A stretch of 14,067 nt of DNA. Origin: Akkermansiaceae bacterium UBA2367. Its GTDB lineage: Bacteria; Verrucomicrobiota; Verrucomicrobiia; Verrucomicrobiales; DEV007. The DNA is taken from contig DDTJ01000047.1 in assembly GCA_002344525.1 (NCBI GenBank), positions 1 to 14,067 of the forward strand, read 5' to 3'. Positions 1-7,591 of the stretch are shown here, piece by piece (position 1 is the first letter of the stretch; each line of letters starts with the position of its first letter). Under the pieces are notes generated by a model. It was not told the DNA's origin. It saw nothing but the letters and a program-made list of their open reading frames with translations, and searched no databases. The position numbers and the translations under genes are program-made.

Positions 1-70
1 GTCCCCCACCGCCCTCCCCTCCGTTTTCCAACCCACCTTTCAACCCTTTCACCCCCCCATTTACCACACC

Positions 71-1642
71 ATGTTCGCCAGACTCCGCAAACTGTTCGGA
101 TCGAAGAAGTTCAACGAAGGAAACAAAATCGTCGTCAACTGCGAGAAGCTCGAAACCCGCGTCGCCCTCCTCGAAAACGGCTCGCTCGAGGAATACACCG
201 TCGAACGGAAGAACGACGAGAGCATCGTCGGCTCCATCTACAAAGGCGTCATCCGCAATATCGAGCCCGGCCTGAGCGCGATGTTCGTCGACATCGGCCT
301 CGAGAAAAACGCCTTCCTCCATTTCTGGGACGCCATCCCCGAGGCCCTCGACGCCGAACTGGAGGAGATCCAGCGCAGCGGCAAGAAAGCCGGCGGCAAG
401 AAGCGCATCCAGTCCAAGGACATCCCCGGCCTCTACCCCGTCGGTTCCGAGGTCCTCGTGCAGGTCACCAAAGGCCCCATCGGCACGAAAGGCCCCCGCA
501 TCACCACCAACATCTCCCTGCCCGGACGCTACATGGTCCTGATGCCGCGTAACGACCAGCTCGGCATCTCCCGCAAGATCGAGGATCCCAAGGAGCGCGC
601 CCGCCTCCGCAAGATCATGGGCGAGAAGCTCACCATCCCCGAGAAGATGGGCGTCATCCTGCGCACCGTCTCCGCCGGGCAGAAGGTGCGCTACTTCGTC
701 CGCGACCTCGCCATCCTCGTCGACCAGTGGCGCGAGATCGAGGAGAAGGCCGCGACGCACAAGGCCCCCGCCTGCGTCTTCAAAGAGCCCGACCTCATCG
801 AGCGGACCGTGCGCGACTTTCTCACCGAGGAGATCGACGAAGTCCTCTGCGACGATGCCGCCGCCGCCGAGCGGATGAAGGACCTCATCGGCGTGATCTC
901 GCGCCGCTCCCGCAAGCGCATCCAGTATTTCCAGACCGCCGTCCCCATCTTCGAGAAGCTCGGCATCCAGCGCCAGATCGACGACGCCTTCTACCGCCAA
1001 GTCTGGCTGCCCAGCGGCGGCTACCTCGTCATCGACGAGACCGAGGCCCTCATTGCCATCGACGTGAACACCGGTCGCGCCAAGACACAGGACAAGATGA
1101 TCCTCCAGACCAACATCGAGGCCGCCGAGGAGGTCGCCCGCCAGGTGCGCCTGCGCAACATCGGCGGACTCCTCGTCATCGACTTCATCGACATGAAGTC
1201 CCGCCGCGACCAGCAGGCCGTCTACAAGACCATGCGCGAGCGGCTCAAGCACGACAAGGCCAAGACCCAGATCCTCCAGATCTCCCCCCTCGGCCTCATG
1301 GAGATGACCCGCCAGCGCCTCCACGAAAGCCTCAGCATCACCGTCAACGAGCCCTGCCGCTACTGCCAGGGGCGCGGCATGGTGAAGAGCGCCGAGTCCA
1401 TGAGCGTCGAGCTTCAGCGTCGCATCAACGCCATCCTCGGGAAGGCCGACACCCCCGGCCGCGAGCTCCTCGTCATCGTCCACCCCGACGTCATGGAGCG
1501 CCTCCGCACCCACGACGGCGAGCTCTTCGTCGAGCTCGAGCGCCGCCACGGCGCGCGCCTCACCTTCCGCAGCGACGCCTCCTACTACCGCGAGCAGGTC
1601 GTCATCGCGGACGCGAAGACGCAGAAAGAGATCCGCGAATAA
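71..1642 (+). CDS. rng: RNase E/G family endoribonuclease (RNase G-like)
   Basis: This is a single-strand-specific endoribonuclease of the RNase E/G family, acting in the cytoplasm in rRNA maturation and mRNA decay. An S1-type RNA-binding region lies at about residues 49-135 (GVIRNIEPGLSAMFVDIGLE and following) and carries a basic insertion rich in Lys and Gly. The two metal-binding catalytic aspartates are D331 (IDVNTGR) and D374 (DFIDM). Their spacing of 43 residues equals that of D303 and D346 in E. coli RNase E. The zinc-link cysteines are C429 and C432 (CRYC). At 523 aa it ends soon after the catalytic core and lacks the long degradosome scaffold of RNase E, so it is RNase G-like. The ATG at 71 has no Shine-Dalgarno upstream. 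The next gene follows after 21 bp on the same strand. Family assignment is firm; the choice between G and E rests on length. Confidence 0.95.
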   Translation: MFARLRKLFGSKKFNEGNKIVVNCEKLETRVALLENGSLEEYTVERKNDESIVGSIYKGVIRNIEPGLSAMFVDIGLEKNAFLHFWDAIPEALDAELEEIQRSGKKAGGKKRIQSKDIPGLYPVGSEVLVQVTKGPIGTKGPRITTNISLPGRYMVLMPRNDQLGISRKIEDPKERARLRKIMGEKLTIPEKMGVILRTVSAGQKVRYFVRDLAILVDQWREIEEKAATHKAPACVFKEPDLIERTVRDFLTEEIDEVLCDDAAAAERMKDLIGVISRRSRKRIQYFQTAVPIFEKLGIQRQIDDAFYRQVWLPSGGYLVIDETEALIAIDVNTGRAKTQDKMILQTNIEAAEEVARQVRLRNIGGLLVIDFIDMKSRRDQQAVYKTMRERLKHDKAKTQILQISPLGLMEMTRQRLHESLSITVNEPCRYCQGRGMVKSAESMSVELQRRINAILGKADTPGRELLVIVHPDVMERLRTHDGELFVELERRHGARLTFRSDASYYREQVVIADAKTQKEIRE

Positions 1643-1663
1643 CCCCCGCCAACCCCCGACGCC

Positions 1664-2842
1664 ATGAGTTCCCCCCGACTCCTCCCCGCGATCCTCCTCC
1701 TCGGTGCTATCCTTGAGCCTTTGCGGGGCGCGGAGCGTTCTTGGACGAACAGCGCCGGCAAGACCATCAACGCCACCCTCGTCGAGGTCACGGACGGCAA
1801 GGCCGTCCTCCGGATGGACGGCAGAAACTTCGAGGTGCCCGTCGCCAACCTCTCCCCCGGCGACCAGGAGTTCATCGCGAAGTGGAAGAAAGGCGACACG
1901 GCCGACCCCTCCGGCGACGCCGGGGTGAAGCCGAACTGGGACGGCCCTTGGCCCGGCCTCGTCACCGTCCCCGTCGATTTGGAGATCGAGGTGGTGAAGG
2001 AGGACACCGCCTCGGGCGAATACATCTACGCCAGCCCCCATTACGAGTTCATCTGCGACGTGCGGCTCAACACCTCGGTGGTGAAGCGCTTCTCCCTCCT
2101 CTTCGAGGCGACCAATCAGGTCTGTCGCGAGCTGCCCCTAGGCATGGTCAAGCCCTTCCGCAAGGAGCGGCACAAGATCCACCTCTTCGAGACCCGCGAG
2201 GCCTACATCGCCAAAGGCGGCCCGCCCGAGTCCGGCGGCGTCTACATCAGCCGCGGCGGCGAAGGCGACATCCTCGTGCCCCTCACCAGCCTCGGGGTCA
2301 AGAAAGTCGGCAGCAGCTACAGCGTCGACCACAAAGAGGAGAACACCACGCTCTCCCACGAGATCACCCACCAGCTCACCGATTTCGAATACTACGCCGA
2401 GGGTTCGCGCGGCTGGTTCACCGAGGGCCTCGCCGAATACGTCGCCCACAGCGGCTACCGCTCCGGAAAGTTCAGCGTCAACGACCTCGGCAAGCTGAAA
2501 GACTACGTCACCGCCTACGGCGAGGACGGCAGGAGGGGCCGCGCCCTCGGGGACAACCTCACCGCCCCCGACCTCCAGGAGTTCTTCCTCCAGAGCTACG
2601 ACTCCTTCCTCGACAACGCCAACTTCAACTACGGCTTCGCCGCCCTCGTCGTCTATTACTACTTCCACATGGACAGCAACAAGGACGCCGCCAACATCAA
2701 GGCCTTCCTCAAAGCCCTGAAGGAGGAGAAGACCCCGCCGGAACTCTTCGAGCCCCTCCTCGCCGGACGCACTTGGGACGAGATGGAGACGGCCATCGCG
2801 CAAGGTTGGCGCTCGCGCGGGGTGAAGATCAGCTTCCGTTGA
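1664..2842 (+). CDS. Exported SHD1-domain protein with HExxH gluzincin-like peptidase module
   Basis: A hydrophobic N-terminus (about residues 1-23, ending LRGA) looks like a signal peptide, so the protein is probably exported. Residues 24-72 form an SHD1 module (SWTNSAGKTINATLVEV to LSPGDQEFI), a small beta-barrel frequent in Planctomycetes and Verrucomicrobia. The C-terminal two thirds contain H232-E-I-T-H236 and, 18 residues on, E254 in WFTEGLAEY. This is a HExxH plus downstream Glu arrangement typical of gluzincin zinc metallopeptidases, similar to the DUF1570 group often joined to SHD1. A zinc peptidase activity is therefore inferred; the substrate is unknown. It lies 21 bp after the RNase gene and is probably co-transcribed. 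The ATG at 1664 is supported by the signal peptide that follows it; no Shine-Dalgarno is visible. Confidence 0.88.
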   Translation: MSSPRLLPAILLLGAILEPLRGAERSWTNSAGKTINATLVEVTDGKAVLRMDGRNFEVPVANLSPGDQEFIAKWKKGDTADPSGDAGVKPNWDGPWPGLVTVPVDLEIEVVKEDTASGEYIYASPHYEFICDVRLNTSVVKRFSLLFEATNQVCRELPLGMVKPFRKERHKIHLFETREAYIAKGGPPESGGVYISRGGEGDILVPLTSLGVKKVGSSYSVDHKEENTTLSHEITHQLTDFEYYAEGSRGWFTEGLAEYVAHSGYRSGKFSVNDLGKLKDYVTAYGEDGRRGRALGDNLTAPDLQEFFLQSYDSFLDNANFNYGFAALVVYYYFHMDSNKDAANIKAFLKALKEEKTPPELFEPLLAGRTWDEMETAIAQGWRSRGVKISFR

Positions 2843-2932
2843 CCTGACAAGGTCGGGTGCGCGACTGGACCCTCTTGATTCCCGTCAGGTTCCCAACTTT
2901 CACCTTTTACCGGCGCACAGCGCTTCCTCCTC

Positions 2933-4018
2933 ATGAACGAACCACATTGCCGCTGGGGCATCCTCGGAAGCGCGGGCATCGCCCGGAAGAACTGGCAGGC
3001 CATCCGCCACAGCGGCAACGGTCGTCTCGTCGCCGTCGCCAGCCGATCCGAGGAGAAGGCCGCCGCCTTCATCTCCGAATGCCAGGCCCAGGTCCCGCAC
3101 GATCCCTCGCCCCATCCCGTCGGCGGCTACGCCGAGCTCCTCGCCCGCGACGACATCGACGCGGTCTACATTCCCCTGCCCACCGGGTTGCGCAAGGAAT
3201 GGGTCCTCGCCGCCGCCGCCGCGGGCAAGCACGTCCTTTGCGAAAAACCCTGCGGCGTCGACGCGGACGACGTGCGCGAGATCACCGAGGCCTGCGCCAA
3301 GGCCGGCGTGCAGTTCATGGACGGCGTCATGTTCATGCACAACGACCGCCTCGCCACCCTCCGCCGCGAACTCGACGCGGGCGAGGCCGTCGGTGCGATC
3401 AAGCGCATCGCGACCCAATTCAGCTTCCTCGCACCCGACGAATTTTTCGCCGACAACATCCGCGCCGATCCCGGCCTCGAACCCCTCGGCAGCCTCGGCG
3501 ACCTCGGCTGGTACAACGCCCGCATCATCCTCTGGACCCTCGGCTACCGGATGCCGCTCTCGGTGTCGGCCCGCATGATCCGCGAGCATCGCGGCGTGCC
3601 CGTCTCGCTCTCGGCGGAACTGGTCTTCTCCGAAGGCGTCACCGCGAGCCTCTATTGCAGCTTCGAGGTCGAGCACCAGCAATGGGTGGACATCAGCGGG
3701 ACGCAAGGCCGCATCGTCGTGAGCGATTTCGTCCTGCCCTACCACGGCCCCGAGATCGGCTTCGACATCGAGCAAGCCCGTTTCGAGGTCGATGGCTGCC
3801 ACTTCCGCATGGAGCGCCATTCCCGGCGCGTCGCGACCCACGAATCCTCCGACAGCCACCCCACCGCGCAGGAGACGAAACTTTTCCGCCACTTCGGCGA
3901 GATCGTCCTCGGCGGAAAAATCGATCCCCATTGGCCCGAAATCTCCTTGAAGACGCAGCAAGTTCTCGACGCCTGCCTCCGCTCCGCCCGCGAGGGTGGG
4001 CGCGAGGTGGTTTTGTGA
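2933..4018 (+). CDS. Gfo/Idh/MocA family oxidoreductase (dihydrodiol dehydrogenase/GFOR-like)
   Basis: This is an NAD(P)-dependent oxidoreductase, probably acting on a sugar or polyol in the cytoplasm. The N-terminal Rossmann fold has the dinucleotide loop GILGSAGIARK near residue 10, and the family signature EKP is at residues 104-106 (CEKPCGV). The C-terminal alpha/beta domain includes GDLGWYNARI; Y194 occupies the place of the catalytic Tyr in dimeric dihydrodiol dehydrogenases and glucose-fructose oxidoreductase relatives. The length of 361 aa is normal for the family. It starts 90 bp after the SHD1 peptidase gene and may have its own promoter, though no convincing one was found. It converges on a second, divergent family member 53 bp downstream. 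The substrate cannot be read from the sequence. Confidence 0.93.
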   Translation: MNEPHCRWGILGSAGIARKNWQAIRHSGNGRLVAVASRSEEKAAAFISECQAQVPHDPSPHPVGGYAELLARDDIDAVYIPLPTGLRKEWVLAAAAAGKHVLCEKPCGVDADDVREITEACAKAGVQFMDGVMFMHNDRLATLRRELDAGEAVGAIKRIATQFSFLAPDEFFADNIRADPGLEPLGSLGDLGWYNARIILWTLGYRMPLSVSARMIREHRGVPVSLSAELVFSEGVTASLYCSFEVEHQQWVDISGTQGRIVVSDFVLPYHGPEIGFDIEQARFEVDGCHFRMERHSRRVATHESSDSHPTAQETKLFRHFGEIVLGGKIDPHWPEISLKTQQVLDACLRSAREGGREVVL

Positions 4019-4071
4019 GGATACCTCGTGGGACGCCCTACTAGGTCAAACCTGCAAGACGGAGCCGCCCT

Positions 4072-5076
4072 TCACACCGTCGTACGGATCCCCTCCTCCA
4101 GAACCCACTGGGCGTTGCGGCCGTGCTCCGCGTCGCAGAGAGGATGGATCGCGAGGCTCGCGTCCTCGATCACGGCGAGGAAATGCGCGCTCGCGTTTTG
4201 AAGGTGCTCGGGTTGGGGCGGCACGGTCAATTCGATGCCATCGGGATGCTCCGCCGTGGCGTGGAGGATGCGTCCGCCGTGGTCGGGTTCGATGTGGACG
4301 GTGCCCGCGCTGCCGTAGATCGTCGTGCTGTAGCTCGTGAGCTTGCCGATCTGCGTCCAGCTCGCCTCCGTCGTGGCGAGGGCATTCGGGTATTTCAGCA
4401 CGAGGATGGCGTTGTCTTCGAGGGAAAGGTCGGGTTTCAGGCCCGTGCTCACGCGCACCCCGGTGACCGACTCGGGACGCCCTAGAATCACGTCGGCAAG
4501 GACGGCGCCGTAGCAGCAGTAGTCCATCAGCGCCCCGGCGCCGTTGAGTTCCGCGTCGTAGAGCCATTCGCAGAACTGCCGCGAGCAGCCCAGCTCGACC
4601 GGCCCCTGGTGTGCGGCGCGGTAGCGCACCTGCCAGACTTGCCCCAGCTCCCCGGCTTGGGCCATGCAAATCCCGTGCCGGAGCTGCGGCCACCAAGCGA
4701 AGGGCCAGTTGACCATCAGGCGCACGCCGTTCGCGCGCGCGGCCGCGAGCATGCGCTCCGCGCCCGCGAGGGTCGCGGCCATGGGCTTCTCGACGAGGCA
4801 GTGCAGACCGCGTTCGCAGGCCTTCACGACGAGATCCTCGCCGAGACGGTTGTTTGCGAAAACGTAGGCGGCGGTGATCCCCTCGCGTCCGAGGAGTTCG
4901 TCATAGGACTCGCTCGTCTCGCCGGAGAAGCGCTCGCGGTATTTCACGAGCAGTTCGGCGTCGGCGTCCGCCGCCCCGACGAGTTCGACGCGTCCCGTCG
5001 CGGCGAGGGCGGAAAGCTCTTCGAGGTTGCCCCAGACGTGGTCGTGGTGCAGGCCGAGGGTGATGACGCGGTGCAT
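4072..5076 (-). CDS. Gfo/Idh/MocA family oxidoreductase with His-rich N-terminal loop
   Basis: This is a second NAD(P)-type oxidoreductase, 334 aa. The signature EKP is at residues 96-98 (CLVEKPMAATLAG), and the C-terminal domain has NGAGALMDYCCYG, the family's usual region around the active site. The first beta-strand loop reads ITLGLHHDHVWGN instead of the usual GxGxxG, so cofactor binding may be altered. The reading frame runs open far upstream in the shadow of the transporter gene, so the start was set at the ATG at 5076, where the Rossmann strand begins (MHRVITLG). No Shine-Dalgarno is seen. It is the last gene of a minus-strand cluster, 68 bp after the AEC transporter. A role in sugar or cyclitol metabolism is inferred from the family only. 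Confidence 0.9.
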   Translation of the reverse strand: MHRVITLGLHHDHVWGNLEELSALAATGRVELVGAADADAELLVKYRERFSGETSESYDELLGREGITAAYVFANNRLGEDLVVKACERGLHCLVEKPMAATLAGAERMLAAARANGVRLMVNWPFAWWPQLRHGICMAQAGELGQVWQVRYRAAHQGPVELGCSRQFCEWLYDAELNGAGALMDYCCYGAVLADVILGRPESVTGVRVSTGLKPDLSLEDNAILVLKYPNALATTEASWTQIGKLTSYSTTIYGSAGTVHIEPDHGGRILHATAEHPDGIELTVPPQPEHLQNASAHFLAVIEDASLAIHPLCDAEHGRNAQWVLEEGIRTTV

Positions 5077-5110
5077 GGGAGGCGAAACTTCGGAACGACC
5101 GCAATGTCGC

Positions 5111-5128
5111 GCAAGCGCCGAAGCTTGC
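5111..5128 (-). other. Small intercistronic hairpin
   Basis: A perfect 6-bp inverted repeat (GCAAGC / GCTTGC) with a 6-nt loop lies in the 68-bp gap between the AEC transporter and the second Gfo/Idh gene. No T-tract follows on the minus strand, so it is not a standard intrinsic terminator. It may be a processing or stabilising stem, or chance in a GC-rich gap. Confidence 0.25.
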
Positions 5129-5144
5129 AACGCCGCGCCGTGCG

Positions 5145-6083
5145 TTACAATCTCGCCAGCCCCCAAGCAATGACGAAGGGAGAGGTCACGAGACTGACGA
5201 AGGAGGTGACCATCACCACTTGGATGGCGACGCGCGGCTGGCCGTCGAAGAGGCGGGCGAGGACGATGGGGAAAACCGCCGCGGGCATCGCCGCCTGCAC
5301 CACGAGGAGGCGCGCCAAGTCCTCCGGCACCGGCAGGAGCAGGCCCGCCGCGAGGATGAGGCCCCCGTGCAGGCCGAGGCGCACGACCACACCGGCGACC
5401 CCGACGCGGAGGGCGTCGGCGAGGATGCCGTCGCGGAAGAAGCGCCCCATCGTCGCCCCGATCATGAGGACGGACATGGGCACGGCGCAGCGCCCCAGCA
5501 TCTCCATCGAGGTGAGAACGACCCCCGGGACGAGGTGGTGGCCGCCGGTGTAGTTCAGGATCAGGGCCGCGACCACCGAAAGGAAGGGGCCGTTGAGGAG
5601 GGCGCGGGGACCCGCCTTCCCGGTGAGGATGGCGACCCCGGCGGTCCACATCGCCAGTTCGACTCCGATCCCGAAGATGAAGGCGAGGCCGGAGGGGCCT
5701 GTGTTCCCCGGAAACAGTTCCACTAGCAGGGGCAGGGCGATGAAGCCGTAGTTCTGGATGCCCGCGCTGATCGCGAAGGTGCGCAGGCCGCTCCCGACCC
5801 GCATCCCGACGGCGAGGCCGCCGAGCCAGGCGACGAGGAAGCCCGCGAGGATGAGGATGAAGCCCAAGCCGATCGCCCAGGCGGCGGTGGAGAGCCGCTC
5901 CAGCGCGGGGTTGCCCGGCACGAGGGAGAGGATGAGGCAGGGGACGAGCAGGTTCATGCCCAGCTTCATCATGCCCGTCTCGGTCTCCTCGCTGAGCCAC
6001 CCGCGCCGATGGAAGAGGAAGCCCGTCGCCACGACGAGGAAGACGGGGATGACTGCGGAGAGGATGGTCAGGTAGGAGGACAT
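5145..6083 (-). CDS. AEC-family (auxin efflux carrier-like) membrane transporter
   Basis: This is a 312-aa integral membrane protein with about ten hydrophobic segments split into two halves by a more polar middle (about residues 150-165). The pattern and motifs (NYGFIALPLL at 111-120 in the first half; VVQAAMPAAVFPIVLARLF at 261-279 in the second) fit the auxin efflux carrier/AEC family. Bacterial members move organic acids, amino acids or other small anions across the inner membrane. The start is the ATG at 6083, which places the first membrane helix immediately at the N-terminus (SYLTILSAVIPVFLVVATG). It begins 20 bp after the PBP4 gene, so co-transcription is likely. The cargo is unknown; its position between a cell-wall peptidase and an oxidoreductase is not decisive. 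Confidence 0.88.
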   Translation of the reverse strand: MSSYLTILSAVIPVFLVVATGFLFHRRGWLSEETETGMMKLGMNLLVPCLILSLVPGNPALERLSTAAWAIGLGFILILAGFLVAWLGGLAVGMRVGSGLRTFAISAGIQNYGFIALPLLVELFPGNTGPSGLAFIFGIGVELAMWTAGVAILTGKAGPRALLNGPFLSVVAALILNYTGGHHLVPGVVLTSMEMLGRCAVPMSVLMIGATMGRFFRDGILADALRVGVAGVVVRLGLHGGLILAAGLLLPVPEDLARLLVVQAAMPAAVFPIVLARLFDGQPRVAIQVVMVTSFVSLVTSPFVIAWGLARL

Positions 6084-6103
6084 GGGAAATCCCGGCCGTC
6101 GGC

Positions 6104-7573
6104 TCACAGGCCCACCATCGCGCTCCACACGCGCACGATCTTCGCCTTCACGCTGGCGGAGTCGCCAGTGTAGTTCGTCATGAAGAGGGCGAAGGCGTAG
6201 CGCTTGCCGGAGCGCGTGTCGAGGTAGCCCGCGTAGTTGCGAATGCCGTCCATCGTGCCGCTTTTCGCGCGGACGCGGCCCTCCGCCGCGCTGCCCCCGC
6301 CGATGCTCTTGAGCGTGCCCGAGCGCCCCGCCACGGGCAGGGAGTCGCGGAAGGCGGGGAAGCGCTCGCCCTTCGCCGCCGCGTGGAGAATCAGGGCCAT
6401 CTGCCGCGCCGTGACCGTGTTCGCCCGCGAGAGGCCGCAGCCGTCGCCCATGAAGAAACCGGTCATGTCGATGCCCTTCGCCGCCCAATGCGCCGTCACC
6501 GCTTTGGAAGCCGCCGTCGTGGTCCCCTCGTCCGACGCCTTCAAGCCGATGGCGCGGTGGAGGCATTCGGCCTTGAGGTTGTCGGAGGGGAAGTTCGTCG
6601 CGACGAGGAGGGCGGGGAGCGCGTCGGAGTTCTGCTCGTGGATCGTCTTTCGCGCCCCGATCTCCTTCCCCGCCATGGTGAGGAGGCGGTCGGTGGTCGG
6701 CCCGCCCGCGACGGGGAGACCGTTCGCGTTCAGGTAGTCGGAGAAGGTCCGGGCGCAGAAGAAGGCCGGATCGGGCAGGGCACCCCTGATGGTGAAGGAG
6801 CCGCTCCCCGCCGGGACGGTCCCGCGAAAGGTGATGAGCTTGCCGTAGGGGTCGGCGTAGACGTAGCCTTGGTCGCCCGAACCGGAGGGGCCGACGCGCA
6901 TTTCGTTGAAGAACTCGTATCCCTCCAGCTTCGGATCGGTCCCCGCGAGGGGAGCTCTCGCCCCGCTCGAAGAGGTGCGGAAGGTGGCGCGGAAGAGGTT
7001 GCGATGCACCGTCAGCCCGCAGGCCCCGGCCCCGTAGTAGTTGCCGAGGTCGTTCCACTGCCAGGTGTCCGGGGTGAGGGCGGTGCCGAAGACGGAGGCG
7101 TCGCCGACCACGGAGCCTTCGATTTTTTTCACCCCGGCTTCGACGAGGGCCGCGCGCCACTTCGCGAAGGTGGCGGTGAGCCCGTCCGCCGCGAGGGTGG
7201 GGTCGCCGCCGCCGCGGATCACGACATCGCCCGCGAGAGTGCCGTCCCCGCCGAGAGTGCCGGCGATTTGCAGGGCGGTGGTGAAGCGGTGGCCCAGTTC
7301 GAGCAGTTCGTTCGCCGTGGCCGTGGTGATCGCCTTCATCGTCGAGGCCGGGACGAGGCCCGCGTCCATGCGGTAGCCGGCGGCGCTGGCGGGTTCCGCC
7401 TCCAGATCGACTAGGCAGAAGCCGACGAAGGCGGTGCGAAGACCGGGTTCGCCCGCGATTTTCTCGACGGCGGCGAGGACCTCCTCGACAGTGGCGGCGC
7501 GGAGGGGGAGGCCGAGGAGGCAAAGCGCAATCCCCGCGAACCCTGTCGCGGCACGAGGCCAGACCCTGTCCAT
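6104..7573 (-). CDS. dacB: D-alanyl-D-alanine carboxypeptidase/endopeptidase, PBP4 type (family S13)
   Basis: This is a periplasmic penicillin-binding protein of peptidase family S13. It removes the terminal D-Ala from peptidoglycan stem peptides and can cleave cross-links. A signal peptide covers about residues 1-27 (hydrophobic core GFAGIALCLLGLPLRAA). The catalytic motifs are in the expected order: S77-T-M-K80 (SxxK nucleophile box), the SxN-box region D377-G-C-G-L-S-R-A-N385, and K437-S-G-T440 (KTG box). Between the first two lies the large insertion usual for PBP4. The length of 489 aa is typical. The usual DGSG of the second motif reads DGCG here. It starts 18 bp after the SHD1/LamG-like gene and is followed 20 bp later by the AEC transporter, which suggests one operon. 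No strong Shine-Dalgarno precedes the ATG at 7573. Confidence 0.94.
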   Translation of the reverse strand: MDRVWPRAATGFAGIALCLLGLPLRAATVEEVLAAVEKIAGEPGLRTAFVGFCLVDLEAEPASAAGYRMDAGLVPASTMKAITTATANELLELGHRFTTALQIAGTLGGDGTLAGDVVIRGGGDPTLAADGLTATFAKWRAALVEAGVKKIEGSVVGDASVFGTALTPDTWQWNDLGNYYGAGACGLTVHRNLFRATFRTSSSGARAPLAGTDPKLEGYEFFNEMRVGPSGSGDQGYVYADPYGKLITFRGTVPAGSGSFTIRGALPDPAFFCARTFSDYLNANGLPVAGGPTTDRLLTMAGKEIGARKTIHEQNSDALPALLVATNFPSDNLKAECLHRAIGLKASDEGTTTAASKAVTAHWAAKGIDMTGFFMGDGCGLSRANTVTARQMALILHAAAKGERFPAFRDSLPVAGRSGTLKSIGGGSAAEGRVRAKSGTMDGIRNYAGYLDTRSGKRYAFALFMTNYTGDSASVKAKIVRVWSAMVGL

Positions 7574-7591
7574 GGTGAGACCCGAGAGGGT

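Noticed and set aside
1..70. Leader before the RNase gene searched for promoter, ribosome site or upstream gene end
   Set aside because: A pyrimidine-rich stretch with no recognisable -35/-10 pair or Shine-Dalgarno; too short to judge.
727..1716. Overlapping plus-strand frame inside the RNase gene
   Set aside because: It is an Arg/Pro/His-rich shadow of the RNase reading frame, without motifs.
2841..2854. GACCT-GACA-AGGTC hairpin after the SHD1 peptidase stop codon, considered as a terminator
   Set aside because: The stem is only 5 bp and no T-tract follows.
4019..4071. Gap between the convergent oxidoreductases, examined for a bidirectional terminator
   Set aside because: Only very short stems (AGGTcaaACCT, GGGacgCCC) and no T-tract; nothing convincing.
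2933..5076. The two Gfo/Idh genes as a recent tandem duplication
   Set aside because: They are convergent, and their protein sequences differ strongly, including the cofactor loop; they are distant paralogues.
6383..7414. Plus-strand frame of 343 codons opposite the PBP4 gene
   Set aside because: The minus strand encodes all three PBP motifs in order; the plus frame is low-complexity.
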